NCBI RefSeq assembly: GCF_024199795.1
Contig: NZ_JANADK010000001.1
Location: forward strand, 6,510,001-6,574,000
DNA: 64,000 bases
DNA from: Bradyrhizobium sp. CCGB01
GTDB taxonomy: Bacteria; Pseudomonadota; Alphaproteobacteria; Rhizobiales; Xanthobacteraceae
Direction: 5' to 3'
The notes beneath the pieces are model-generated. The model saw only the letters and a program-made list of their open reading frames with translations. It made no database searches and was not told where the DNA came from. The translations under genes were made by a program, and so were the position numbers. Below, piece by piece: positions 27,098 through 34,918 of the stretch. Each line of letters starts with the position of its first letter. Positions within the stretch are counted from its first letter, which is position 1.

Positions 27098-28381
27098 ATG
27101 AAGACAAAATCCCTTTTGAGCACCGCATCGCTCGCGCTGGCGATCGCCGCATTCTCGGCGGGCGCGCAGGCGCAGATCGCGATCGGCCATCTCGCCGATT
27201 ATTCCGGCGGCACCTCCGACGTCGGCACGCCCTACGGCCAGGCCGTCGCCGACACCTTCGCCTGGGTCAACAAGAACGGCGGCGTCGGCGGCAAGCAGCT
27301 CAACGTCGATACCAACGACTACGGCTACCAGGTGCCGCGCGCGATCGCGCTCTACAAGAAATGGTCGGCGCCGGACTCGAAGGTCGCCGCGATCATGGGC
27401 TGGGGCACCGCGGACACCGAAGCGCTGACCGGCTTCCTCGCCCAGGACAAGATCCCCGACCTCTCCGGCTCCTATGCTGCCGCGCTCACCGATCCCGAAG
27501 GCGTCAGCGGCAAAGCCAAGCCCGCGCCCTACAATTTCTTCTATGGTCCGAGCTACTCGGACTCGCTGCGCGCGATGCTGATGTGGGCGGCCGAGGACTG
27601 GAAGGCCAAGGGCAAGTCCGGCAAGCCGAAATTCGTGCACATGGGCGCCAACCACCCCTATCCGAACGCGCCGAAGGCCGCAGGCGAAGCCATGGCGCAG
27701 GAGCTCGGCTTCGAGGTGCTGCCGCCGCTGGTGTTCGCGCTGGCGCCGGGTGACTACAGCGCGCAGTGCCTGAGCCTGAAATCCTCGGGCGCCAACTATG
27801 CCTATCTCGGCAACACCGCCGCTTCCAACATCTCGGTGATGAAGGCCTGCAAGACCGCCGGCGTCGAGATCCAGTTCCTCGGCAATGTCTGGGGCATGGA
27901 CGAGAACGCCGCCAAGACCGCGGGCGATGCCGCCAACGGCGTGATCTTCCCCTTACGCACCGCAGTGAGCTGGGGCGGCGATGCACCCGGCATGAAGACG
28001 GTGATGGAGATCTCGAAGATGTCCGACCCCAGCGGCAAGGTCTACCGTCCCGTGCATTACATCGCCGCCGTCTGCTCGGCGCTCTACATGAAGGAAGCGC
28101 TCGACTGGGCCGCCAAGAACGGCGGCGCCACCGGCGACAACGTCGTGAAGGGCTTCTACCAGAAGAAGGACTGGGTGCCGGCAGGCATGGAGGGCGTCTG
28201 CAATCCCTCGACCTGGACTGACAAGGACCACCGCGGCACGCTGAAAGTCGACCTCTATCGCACCAAGATCGCGGGCGCGACCGACGGCGACCTCAACGAC
28301 CTCATGGCCAAGGGCACGATCAAGCTCGAGAAGGTCAAGACCATCGAGCTGCCCCGCAAGCCGGAATTGCTGGGTTGGTGA
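27098..28381 (+). CDS. Periplasmic substrate-binding protein, second Liv-type cluster
   Basis: A 427-residue protein with a signal peptide (MKTKSLLSTASLALAIAAFS, cut near GAQAQ) and a mature start IAIGHLADYSGGTSDVGTPY. It belongs to the type I periplasmic-binding fold but is a different branch from the first cluster's protein, closer to those used for aromatic or other non-amino-acid ligands. That placement is an impression. A strong AGGAGGAG site precedes the ATG. Being encoded late in the operon, after both permeases, is unusual for Liv systems. A family A repeat follows. Confidence 0.9.
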   Translation: MKTKSLLSTASLALAIAAFSAGAQAQIAIGHLADYSGGTSDVGTPYGQAVADTFAWVNKNGGVGGKQLNVDTNDYGYQVPRAIALYKKWSAPDSKVAAIMGWGTADTEALTGFLAQDKIPDLSGSYAAALTDPEGVSGKAKPAPYNFFYGPSYSDSLRAMLMWAAEDWKAKGKSGKPKFVHMGANHPYPNAPKAAGEAMAQELGFEVLPPLVFALAPGDYSAQCLSLKSSGANYAYLGNTAASNISVMKACKTAGVEIQFLGNVWGMDENAAKTAGDAANGVIFPLRTAVSWGGDAPGMKTVMEISKMSDPSGKVYRPVHYIAAVCSALYMKEALDWAAKNGGATGDNVVKGFYQKKDWVPAGMEGVCNPSTWTDKDHRGTLKVDLYRTKIAGATDGDLNDLMAKGTIKLEKVKTIELPRKPELLGW

Positions 28382-28395
28382 GTTCTATCTGTTCG

Positions 28396-28473
28396 TCGTT
28401 CCGGGGCGATGCGAAGCATCGAACCCGGAACCTCGAGATTCCGGGTTCGGTCCTGCGGACCGCCCCGGAATGA
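28396..28473. repeat. Palindromic intergenic repeat, family A copy 4
   Basis: Starts TCGTTCCGGGGCG and ends CCGCCCCGGAATGA with the inner CCCGGAACCTCGAGATTCCGGG dyad split by one mismatch. It is located between the binding-protein gene and the LivF-type gene, inside the presumed operon. Confidence 0.85.
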
Positions 28474-28512
28474 CGGCGAGAAGTTGCGACGACACCGCGA
28501 GAGTGACTGACC

Positions 28513-29352
28513 ATGAGTGAAACGGCTCAAATCGATCGCCCGCCCCCCACCGCCGTGGCGCCCGCCGCCCTCCTCAGCGTGCGCAACATCGAGGTGGTCT
28601 ATGACGACGTCATCCTGGTGCTGCGCGGCCTCAGCCTCGACGTGCCCAAGGGCGCGATCGTGGCGCTGCTGGGGGCCAACGGCGCCGGCAAGTCGACGAC
28701 GCTGAAGGCGATCTCGGGGCTGCTCAAGACCGAAGACGGCGAGGTCACGCGCGGCGAGATCCTGTTCGAGGGCTCCGCTATCGCCGGCATCGATCCCGAC
28801 AAGATCGTCCGCCGCGGCATCTTCCAGGTGATGGAGGGCCGGCGCATCGTCGCCGACATGACGTCGCTCGAAAACCTCAAGCTGGGCGCCTTCACCCGCA
28901 GGGATCGCGAGGTCGATGCCGATCTCGACATGGTCTTCAACTATTTCCCGCGCCTGAAGGAGCGCACCGGCCTTGCCGGCTACCTCTCCGGCGGCGAGCA
29001 GCAGATGCTTGCGATCGGCCGCGCGCTGATGGCGCGCCCGAAGATGATCTTGATGGACGAGCCGTCGATGGGCCTGTCGCCGCTGCTGGTGAAAGAGGTG
29101 TTCTCCATCATCCAGAAGATCAACCGTGACCTCGGCGTCACCATCCTGCTGGTCGAGCAGAACGCCCGCGCCGCGCTTTCGGTGGCGAGCCACGGCTACA
29201 TCATGGAGCAGGGCAAGGTCGTGCTCGACGGCACTGCGGACGAGCTGCGCGACAACGAGGACGTCAAGGAGTTCTACCTCGGCGGCGCCGGCGACCAGCG
29301 CAAGAGTTTCAAGAACCTCAAGAGCTTCAAGCGGCGCAAACGGTGGCTCTAA
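28513..29352 (+). CDS. ABC transporter ATP-binding protein (LivF type), second cluster
   Basis: A 279-residue ATPase with a proline-rich N-terminal extension, Walker A GANGAGKSTTLKA, signature YLSGGEQQMLAIGRAL, Walker B MILMDEPSMGLSP and a C-terminal basic tail (KNLKSFKRRKRW). It completes the second transporter. Its stop overlaps the convergent AGE-epimerase stop by 3 bases. Confidence 0.92.
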   Translation: MSETAQIDRPPPTAVAPAALLSVRNIEVVYDDVILVLRGLSLDVPKGAIVALLGANGAGKSTTLKAISGLLKTEDGEVTRGEILFEGSAIAGIDPDKIVRRGIFQVMEGRRIVADMTSLENLKLGAFTRRDREVDADLDMVFNYFPRLKERTGLAGYLSGGEQQMLAIGRALMARPKMILMDEPSMGLSPLLVKEVFSIIQKINRDLGVTILLVEQNARAALSVASHGYIMEQGKVVLDGTADELRDNEDVKEFYLGGAGDQRKSFKNLKSFKRRKRWL

Positions 29353-30491
29353 CCTTCCAGCACCTGCTCCGCTTCCGTGACTGCGCAGAGAACATGATAG
29401 AACGACGACGCAGGAATGGTGTCGACCAGCGATTTGCCGTCGCGATCGAACTGGTCGTACCAGCCGCCCTTCACGGGATGGCTGAGATAATGCCGTTCGA
29501 GCCGCACCAGCGCCGCGCGCGCCTCATCCGCCGCGCCGGCCTCGCCGGACTCGGCCTGCGCGATCCACGCCTTCGCCATCTCGGTCTGCGGCCACAGCCG
29601 CCGCGTGCCGCGGCGGACGTTGCCGCTGGCATCGCCCTCGTCGGGGAGACAGCCGGTGGCGTCGTCACGATAGCGCAGCGCAGTCGCCAGCAGCTCCGCG
29701 CGCCGCTGCCCGGTCGGGCAACCCGTGATGCGTTCAAACCCCTTCAGCAGCCAGACCCACTCCGCCTGGTGGCCGGGCTCGACGCTGACCGGTTCGATCT
29801 TCGACCAGTCCTCCTCGAAATACTCCGTCAGGATCCGCTTCTGCTTGTCGTAGAGATTGGCGAGGAACAGCGCGAAGAATTCGCCGGCACGGTTCTGAAA
29901 CGACAGATCGTGGGTCACGTCGAAGCACGCGATCATCGCCTCGAACAGATGCATGTGGGGGTTCTGCCGCCGCGGCAGCGAGACCGGCAGGCTCTCGTGC
30001 ACGCCGCCATGCGGCGAGCGCAGATGGCCGTCGAGGAAGGCGAGCAGAGCGTCGATCTCGGCGCGAATTTGCGCGTCCCGGTCGAGCGCGTAGACGGCGG
30101 CGAGCGCAAACAGGATGAAGGCGTGGTCGTAGGCATCGCGCCGGCCGTCCAGCACGGCGCCCTCCGGCGTCAGCCGGTGCACATAGCCCGGCCGGCCGTC
30201 CGACGCCTTCGCGCGTGCCAGCAGATGCTCCAGCCCCTTCAGCGCGATGGCGCGCCCCTCGGGGTACCAGCCCATCTGCGCCGCCTTGGCGTAGCACCAG
30301 ATCTGCCGGGCCTGCACGAACACACGCCGCGGCGCGGCCGTATCAGCCGTGCCATCCCGATGCAGCCGGTCGATGAAGCCGCCCGCGGTCTGGTCCCAGC
30401 CGACGGTCGACCACAGCGGCAGCGCCTCGTCGATCATACGGCGCTTCAGGCGCGCGACGACATCCGCCGCAATCATTCCTTCGTCCGCCAT
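29349..30491 (-). CDS. AGE-family sugar epimerase/isomerase
   Basis: A 380-residue (alpha/alpha)6-barrel protein of the N-acylglucosamine 2-epimerase / mannose-isomerase family. Family-type segments are DQTAGGFIDRLHRDG, YDHAFILFALAAVYAL, GGVHESLPVSLPRRQNPHMH and HQAEWVWLLKGFERI; the conserved histidines in the last two are the likely acid/base pair. Substrate could be mannose, glucose or a related sugar. Start at 30491 (MADEGMIAADVVARL) behind GAGGA. It is antisense to the surrounding Liv/CoA-ligase genes and looks like an unrelated insertion into that layout. Confidence 0.87.
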   Translation of the reverse strand: MADEGMIAADVVARLKRRMIDEALPLWSTVGWDQTAGGFIDRLHRDGTADTAAPRRVFVQARQIWCYAKAAQMGWYPEGRAIALKGLEHLLARAKASDGRPGYVHRLTPEGAVLDGRRDAYDHAFILFALAAVYALDRDAQIRAEIDALLAFLDGHLRSPHGGVHESLPVSLPRRQNPHMHLFEAMIACFDVTHDLSFQNRAGEFFALFLANLYDKQKRILTEYFEEDWSKIEPVSVEPGHQAEWVWLLKGFERITGCPTGQRRAELLATALRYRDDATGCLPDEGDASGNVRRGTRRLWPQTEMAKAWIAQAESGEAGAADEARAALVRLERHYLSHPVKGGWYDQFDRDGKSLVDTIPASSFYHVLCAVTEAEQVLEG

Positions 30492-30577
30492 CGCGTCCTC
30501 TTCAAACCTCGCCCAGGGCCGTCTGATACCCATGCCGGCGGCGGCGTGCAACGGATGCCAACCCGGAAAGACCAGCC

Positions 30578-31801
30578 ATGACCGCCCATTACGACGCCCG
30601 CGAGACGCGCGAACAGGCCGTGCGCGAGGCGGAGCTGTTCTCCCGCCTGCCGGACGTGCTGCGCGGCGCGATGGCCGCGCCCGCCTATGCCGAGCGGCTG
30701 AAGGGCGTTGACCCGGCCGCGGTGACCTCCCGGGCGGCGCTGGCGGACCTGCCGGTGCTGCGCAAGTCGGAGCTGCCGGCCCTGCACAAGGCCTCTACGC
30801 CCTTCGGAGGCTTCGTGGCGGCAGCCCCGGGATCGTTCGCCCGCCTCTTCACCTCCCCCGGGCCGATCTTCGAGCCGGAGGGGCGGCAGGCCGATCCCTG
30901 GCGCGGGGCGCGGGCGCTGTTCGCGGCCGGGTTCCGTCCCGATGACATCGTGCTCAACACCTTCAGCTACCACCTCACCCCCGGCGGCTTCATCTTCGAC
31001 GCCTCGGCGCGCGCCCTCGGCTGCGCGGTGATCCCGGCCGGGCCGGGCAACACCGAGCAGCAGTTCGAGCTCATCGAGGCCTACCGTCCGGTCGGCTACA
31101 GCGGCACGCCGGACTTTCTGAAGATATTGCTCGATGCCGCAGCAACCGCCGGCCGCGACGTCTCATCGATCAAGCGGGCGCTGGTCTCGGGTGCCGCGTT
31201 CCCGCCCTCGCTCCAGGCCGAGATCAAGGCGCGCGGCATCGATGCCTACCAGGCCTTCGGCACCGCCGACCTCGGCCTCATCGCCTTCGAGACCGAGGCG
31301 CGCGACGGCATGGTCGTGAACGAGGATTTGATCATGGAGATCGTCAAGCCCGGCACCGGCGATCCCGTCGCGCCGGGCGACGTCGGCGAGATCGTGGTGA
31401 CCTCGCTCGATCCGCACCATCCCTGGATTCGGCTTGCGCTCGGCGACCTCACCGCGGCGCTGCCGGGCCCAAGCAAATGCGGGCGCACCAACATGCGCAT
31501 CAAGGGCTGGATGGGCCGCGCCGACCAGACCACCAAGGTCAAGGGCATGTTCGTCCGACCCGAGCAGGTCGCCGAGATCGGCAAGCGCCATGCCGCACTG
31601 GGACGATTGCGCCTCGTCGTCATGCGCCAGGGCGAGGCCGATGCGATGACGCTGCGAGCCGAAACTGCGGACGCGAACGACGCCCTGCGCGAGGAAATTG
31701 CGGGCACCTTGCGTGCGGTGACGAAGCTCGGCGGCAATGTCGAGCTGGTCAGCCCGGGTGCGCTTCCGAACGACGGCAAGGTGATCGCGGACGAGCGGTA
31801 A
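30578..31801 (+). CDS. Phenylacetate-CoA ligase-like AMP-dependent ligase (PaaK family)
   Basis: A 407-residue protein, short like PaaK. Recognisable parts are FRPDDIVLNTFSYHLTPGGF, GYSGTPDFLKILLDAA, YQAFGTADLGLIAFE, PGDVGEIVVTSLDP and RADQTTKVKGMFVRPEQVAE. The N-terminal phosphate-binding loop is degenerate (LFTSPGPIFEPEG instead of TSGTTGxP), a known feature of some PaaK relatives. It would activate an aryl or other acid to its CoA thioester. Its position suggests it serves the second transporter, although the AGE gene lies between. Confidence 0.85.
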   Translation: MTAHYDARETREQAVREAELFSRLPDVLRGAMAAPAYAERLKGVDPAAVTSRAALADLPVLRKSELPALHKASTPFGGFVAAAPGSFARLFTSPGPIFEPEGRQADPWRGARALFAAGFRPDDIVLNTFSYHLTPGGFIFDASARALGCAVIPAGPGNTEQQFELIEAYRPVGYSGTPDFLKILLDAAATAGRDVSSIKRALVSGAAFPPSLQAEIKARGIDAYQAFGTADLGLIAFETEARDGMVVNEDLIMEIVKPGTGDPVAPGDVGEIVVTSLDPHHPWIRLALGDLTAALPGPSKCGRTNMRIKGWMGRADQTTKVKGMFVRPEQVAEIGKRHAALGRLRLVVMRQGEADAMTLRAETADANDALREEIAGTLRAVTKLGGNVELVSPGALPNDGKVIADER

Positions 31802-32257
31802 GCGCTCAAACCCCAACTCCCTGGTAACAGGGAATTCTACAGGGAAAACACATCGCTCCAGCCGGCGATCAGCGTGAAACACCGCCAAGAAGTGCCATGA
31901 AAATAAGCCATTTTGGGACTGCAGCGACAAAAACTAGAACAGGGAAATTTTCGGATAGGATCAGGGAGGGGGCGCGCCCCGATCAGGGAAAACCTCCGTT
32001 TGCCGGGTAAGCGTTGCGAGCTCAAACTCAGGGACGTACTCGAAGTCCGGCGGCTCCGGTTTCGGCATCGGCGATTAGGGTCTTGAGTCCGTCTCGCCAA
32101 TGGGCCTACGGATCGCTGTCCTTCCTGTTGGCTCACAAAAAATCGGGACGACCCTTCCGCCGTGACTATACCGGTTTCGGCACGACCGTAGAGTTACGGG
32201 TTGAAACGTTAAGCGCTTGTGCCTCAAAATTAGCATCCTGGGGGCCGCATTAGCATC
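31802..32257. other. Gene-free boundary region with CAGGGA repeats
   Basis: No supported gene. It contains six CAGGGA words on the plus strand (31828, 31840, 31940, 31962, 31984, 32029) and a perfect TCCCTG-GTAA-CAGGGA hairpin at 31818-31833. It marks the switch from core-like to phage-derived genes. No tRNA gene was recognised that could serve as an attachment site. Confidence 0.6.
31818..31833. terminator. GNRA-looped hairpin after the PaaK-like gene
   Basis: TCCCTG and CAGGGA arms around GTAA, starting 17 bases after the ligase stop. It could end that transcript, but only a short ATTCT follows, so factor-independent termination is weakly supported. Confidence 0.4.
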
Positions 32258-32269
32258 TTGAGCGACAAC

Positions 32270-32893
32270 ATGCCCGCTTACGAATGGTTGAAACCCCACG
32301 ACCGCAAGAACCGACGCTCGATTGCGGACGCCATCGACCTTCTGCATCCCCAAGGCGCGTGGACTGGGAAAATCCGGGTCGGCGGCTTAAAGCTCCCCTC
32401 ACAAGACGTTGTCGGCCTGGTCGCCGTCTTTGCCGAGAACGATGTGGCGGAGACAACTTTCATCGTCACGCTGCCTAGCGCCAAGCAATTTCGAGCTCGA
32501 CGTCACGACAGGCAGGAAATCGAGATATTCGACATCTTTCGACTCGACGGAGCGACCGTCGATGGCTTCGGCAATGTCGAGCTTGTGGATGGCACGAGGC
32601 TTCGGGCGGCCGACGTCATCCCCGCTCCGCTGCCCACTACGGTGACCGAGCTCGAATGGAGCATTCTGCATGGCACCATCGCCCTGATGAAAGCTGAGCA
32701 AGAGTGCTACACTTACCCGGCCCCATTTGGTCAACCCAGCCAAGCACTCGATTGCAGCAAACTGCCCGGCCTCAAGGGGAAGGTTCCGCCGCGAAAGGAG
32801 ATATTGCGGTACATTGCGAAGCAAGAGCCTGCGCTTAAAAGCTTGTCCAGGCAAAAGGTGGCCGACTCACTGCGCAAGTTCGGCATGCTGTAG
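32270..32893 (+). CDS. Hypothetical protein at island edge
   Basis: A 207-residue protein of unknown function starting MPAYEWLKPHDRKNRRSIAD (a TTG at 32258 is an alternative start). The first half is beta-rich (GLKLPSQDVVGLVAVFAEND; TTFIVTLPSAKQFRARR). The C-terminus (LSRQKVADSLRKFGML) looks like a helical DNA-binding-style end. No family recognised. It is the first gene of the phage-derived block and is followed by a 145-base gap. Confidence 0.65.
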   Translation: MPAYEWLKPHDRKNRRSIADAIDLLHPQGAWTGKIRVGGLKLPSQDVVGLVAVFAENDVAETTFIVTLPSAKQFRARRHDRQEIEIFDIFRLDGATVDGFGNVELVDGTRLRAADVIPAPLPTTVTELEWSILHGTIALMKAEQECYTYPAPFGQPSQALDCSKLPGLKGKVPPRKEILRYIAKQEPALKSLSRQKVADSLRKFGML

Positions 32894-33010
32894 CCAGACC
32901 GCGTCGAACGCGACGCCCCGGATCGGCCGCTGCCATTTGATGCGTTTTGTTGCCACAATTCGACTTGCATCACGCTTGATGCAGGCGTCCGAAAAATGAT
33001 GAAGATAGTT

Positions 33011-33033
33011 AGCTCCTTCAACCACGAGGAGCT
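33011..33033 (+). promoter_or_regulatory. Hairpin enclosing the ribosome site of the ParB-methyltransferase gene
   Basis: AGCTCC (33011-33016) pairs perfectly with GGAGCT (33028-33033). The right arm contains the GGAG ribosome site, 5 bases before the ATG at 33039. Folding would hide the site from ribosomes. Confidence 0.45.
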
Positions 33034-33038
33034 TCAAC

Positions 33039-34487
33039 ATGACAAGGGCCGCCCCCAAAGCATCCGACAAACACACTGCCGTTCCCCATTGCTTAACGCC
33101 AACTGAGCAAGTCCAACGCGCGGGCAAAACCCGTCTGCAGGTTGCGAAGACAAGCTCTCGTTTGCCACATGTTGGTCAACCGAACGTACGAATGCTGCCG
33201 CCGCAATCTCTTAAGGCGGCGAAGAAGAACGCGCGGATCCACTCCAAGAAGCAAATTAAGCAAATCGCAAACTCGATCCTGCAGTTCGGTTGGACCTATC
33301 CCATTTTGGCGGACGAGGATCTGCAGGTCATCGCCGGGCACGCCCGCAGGGAGGCGGCCCAGCAGCTTGGATTGAAGCAGGTTCCCGTCCTGGTGATGCG
33401 GGACCTGAGCGACGCTGCAAAGCGCGCACTGGCGCTCGCCGACAACAAGATTCCGGCAAACGCAGGCTGGGATCGCAAGCTGCTCGCAGAAGAACTTGGT
33501 GAGCTCGCCTCTTTACTTCCCGAATGTAATCTTAGCCTCGACATCACCGGGTTTGAGCCGGCCGAAATCGACGGGCTGATGGTCGATTTTGGTGACCACG
33601 ATGTCGGCGATCCCGCCTGCAGACTTGCGGAGCAACCCACCAGCCGCCGGGGCGAGTTGTGGCAGGCCGGCGGTCATCGCGTGCTGTGTGGCGATGCCTG
33701 CGATCAAGCGGATTGGGCGGTGCTCGTGGGGCAGGATCTCGCGGCCATGGTAATCGCAGATCCCCCCTACAACCTCCGCATCGGCACGACGCTCGGCCGT
33801 GGCAAGATCAAGCACCGGGAATTTCAAGTTGCCTCCGGGGAAAAGTCGCCGGCCGAGTTCACCGATTTTCTTACGAGCGCGATGCGCCTGGCCGTCCAAT
33901 TCTCGTGCGACGGGTCATTGCATTACATCTTCATGGATTGGCGACACCTGGGCGAGATGCACGGGGCCGGGCACACTGTGTTCGGCCAGCTGCAGAATCT
34001 GGTGGTCTGGAACAAAACCAACGGCGGCCAAGGCAGCTTCTACCGCTCCCAACACGAACTGATATTCGTCTACAAGAACGGCGATGCGCCGCATCTCAAC
34101 AATGTTGATCTGGGCCGCCATGGCCGCAACCGCTCCAACGTCTGGACGTATGCCGGCGTCAATACCTTCCGCACGGATCGTCTCGACGATCTCACAGTGC
34201 ATCCCACGGTCAAACCGGTCGCCTTGATCGCGGATGCGATCAAGGATTGCACGCGGCGGGGCGATCTAGTCGTTGACCCCTTCCTCGGGTCGGGCACCAC
34301 GCTGCTGGCGGCGGAGCGCGTCGGTCGCAAAGCCTATGGGCTGGAAATCGATCCATTATATGTCGATGCCGCAATCCGCCGGTGGCAGGACGTCACCAGG
34401 CGCGATGCAGTTCTCGTCGCCACCGGACAGACATTCGACGAGGTCGCCGCTGAGCGTTCCGGCACAACACCGGAGAGCGGCAGATGA
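33039..34487 (+). CDS. ParB-like nuclease domain / DNA methyltransferase fusion
   Basis: A 482-residue protein. Residues about 45-190 are a ParB/Srx-type domain (LKAAKKNARIHSKKQIKQIA; VIAGHARREAAQQLGLKQVP). Residues 215-455 are an N6-adenine/N4-cytosine methyltransferase with motif IV DPPY at 241-244 preceding motif I FLGSGTT at 415-421, the beta-class order. It would modify DNA at a sequence not predictable here. The combination is frequent in alphaproteobacterial prophages and may protect or mark phage DNA. The gene overlaps the next start by 4 bases, so it is coupled to the terminase genes. Confidence 0.9.
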   Translation: MTRAAPKASDKHTAVPHCLTPTEQVQRAGKTRLQVAKTSSRLPHVGQPNVRMLPPQSLKAAKKNARIHSKKQIKQIANSILQFGWTYPILADEDLQVIAGHARREAAQQLGLKQVPVLVMRDLSDAAKRALALADNKIPANAGWDRKLLAEELGELASLLPECNLSLDITGFEPAEIDGLMVDFGDHDVGDPACRLAEQPTSRRGELWQAGGHRVLCGDACDQADWAVLVGQDLAAMVIADPPYNLRIGTTLGRGKIKHREFQVASGEKSPAEFTDFLTSAMRLAVQFSCDGSLHYIFMDWRHLGEMHGAGHTVFGQLQNLVVWNKTNGGQGSFYRSQHELIFVYKNGDAPHLNNVDLGRHGRNRSNVWTYAGVNTFRTDRLDDLTVHPTVKPVALIADAIKDCTRRGDLVVDPFLGSGTTLLAAERVGRKAYGLEIDPLYVDAAIRRWQDVTRRDAVLVATGQTFDEVAAERSGTTPESGR

Positions 34488-34918
34488 GCCGGCGCAAGCA
34501 ATCAGGCCCGCGCCGCACTCGCAGGGCAGAGCAAAATCATGATGACCGTGTTGGTTACGGCCGTCCACCCCGCGGGCACCAGTTCAAGCCGGGGCAATCC
34601 GGGAACAAGAGCGGCCGACCAAAGGGATCCAAAAACGAGGCCACAATCATCAACGAGCTTCTCAACCGCAAAATCGACATGCGTGAAAACGGACGACTGC
34701 GCAGGATCACCGTGCTCGAAGGCATCCTGACCCGATTTGCGAACGACGCGCTAAAGGGCAAGGACAAATCGGCCGCTTTCCTTCTCAATCGCAAGCAATT
34801 GGTCGAGCCCAGCGAACAGCCTGCAACGCCGCTGCTCGAGGAGGACGATCGCAAGATTTTGGAATTTTACGCCGCACAGCTTTCCGCGCAATTCAAGAAG
34901 GACGGAGAATCCGAATGA
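34484..34918 (+). CDS. DUF5681-type protein, candidate small terminase subunit
   Basis: A 144-residue basic protein with the typical N-terminal GYGRPPRGHQFKPGQSGNKS and GRPKGSKN segment of DUF5681 proteins, which lie beside large terminases in many alphaproteobacterial phages. A DNA-recognition role in packaging is inferred from position. It overlaps both neighbours by 4 bases. Confidence 0.8.
   Translation: MSRRKQSGPRRTRRAEQNHDDRVGYGRPPRGHQFKPGQSGNKSGRPKGSKNEATIINELLNRKIDMRENGRLRRITVLEGILTRFANDALKGKDKSAAFLLNRKQLVEPSEQPATPLLEEDDRKILEFYAAQLSAQFKKDGESE

Noticed and set aside
23337..27123. Very long open frames on the minus strand opposite the acyl-CoA synthetase and permease genes
   Set aside because: They are rich in Arg, Asp, His and Glu with no family motifs and mirror the high-GC codon pattern of the plus-strand genes, which have clear motifs and start sites.
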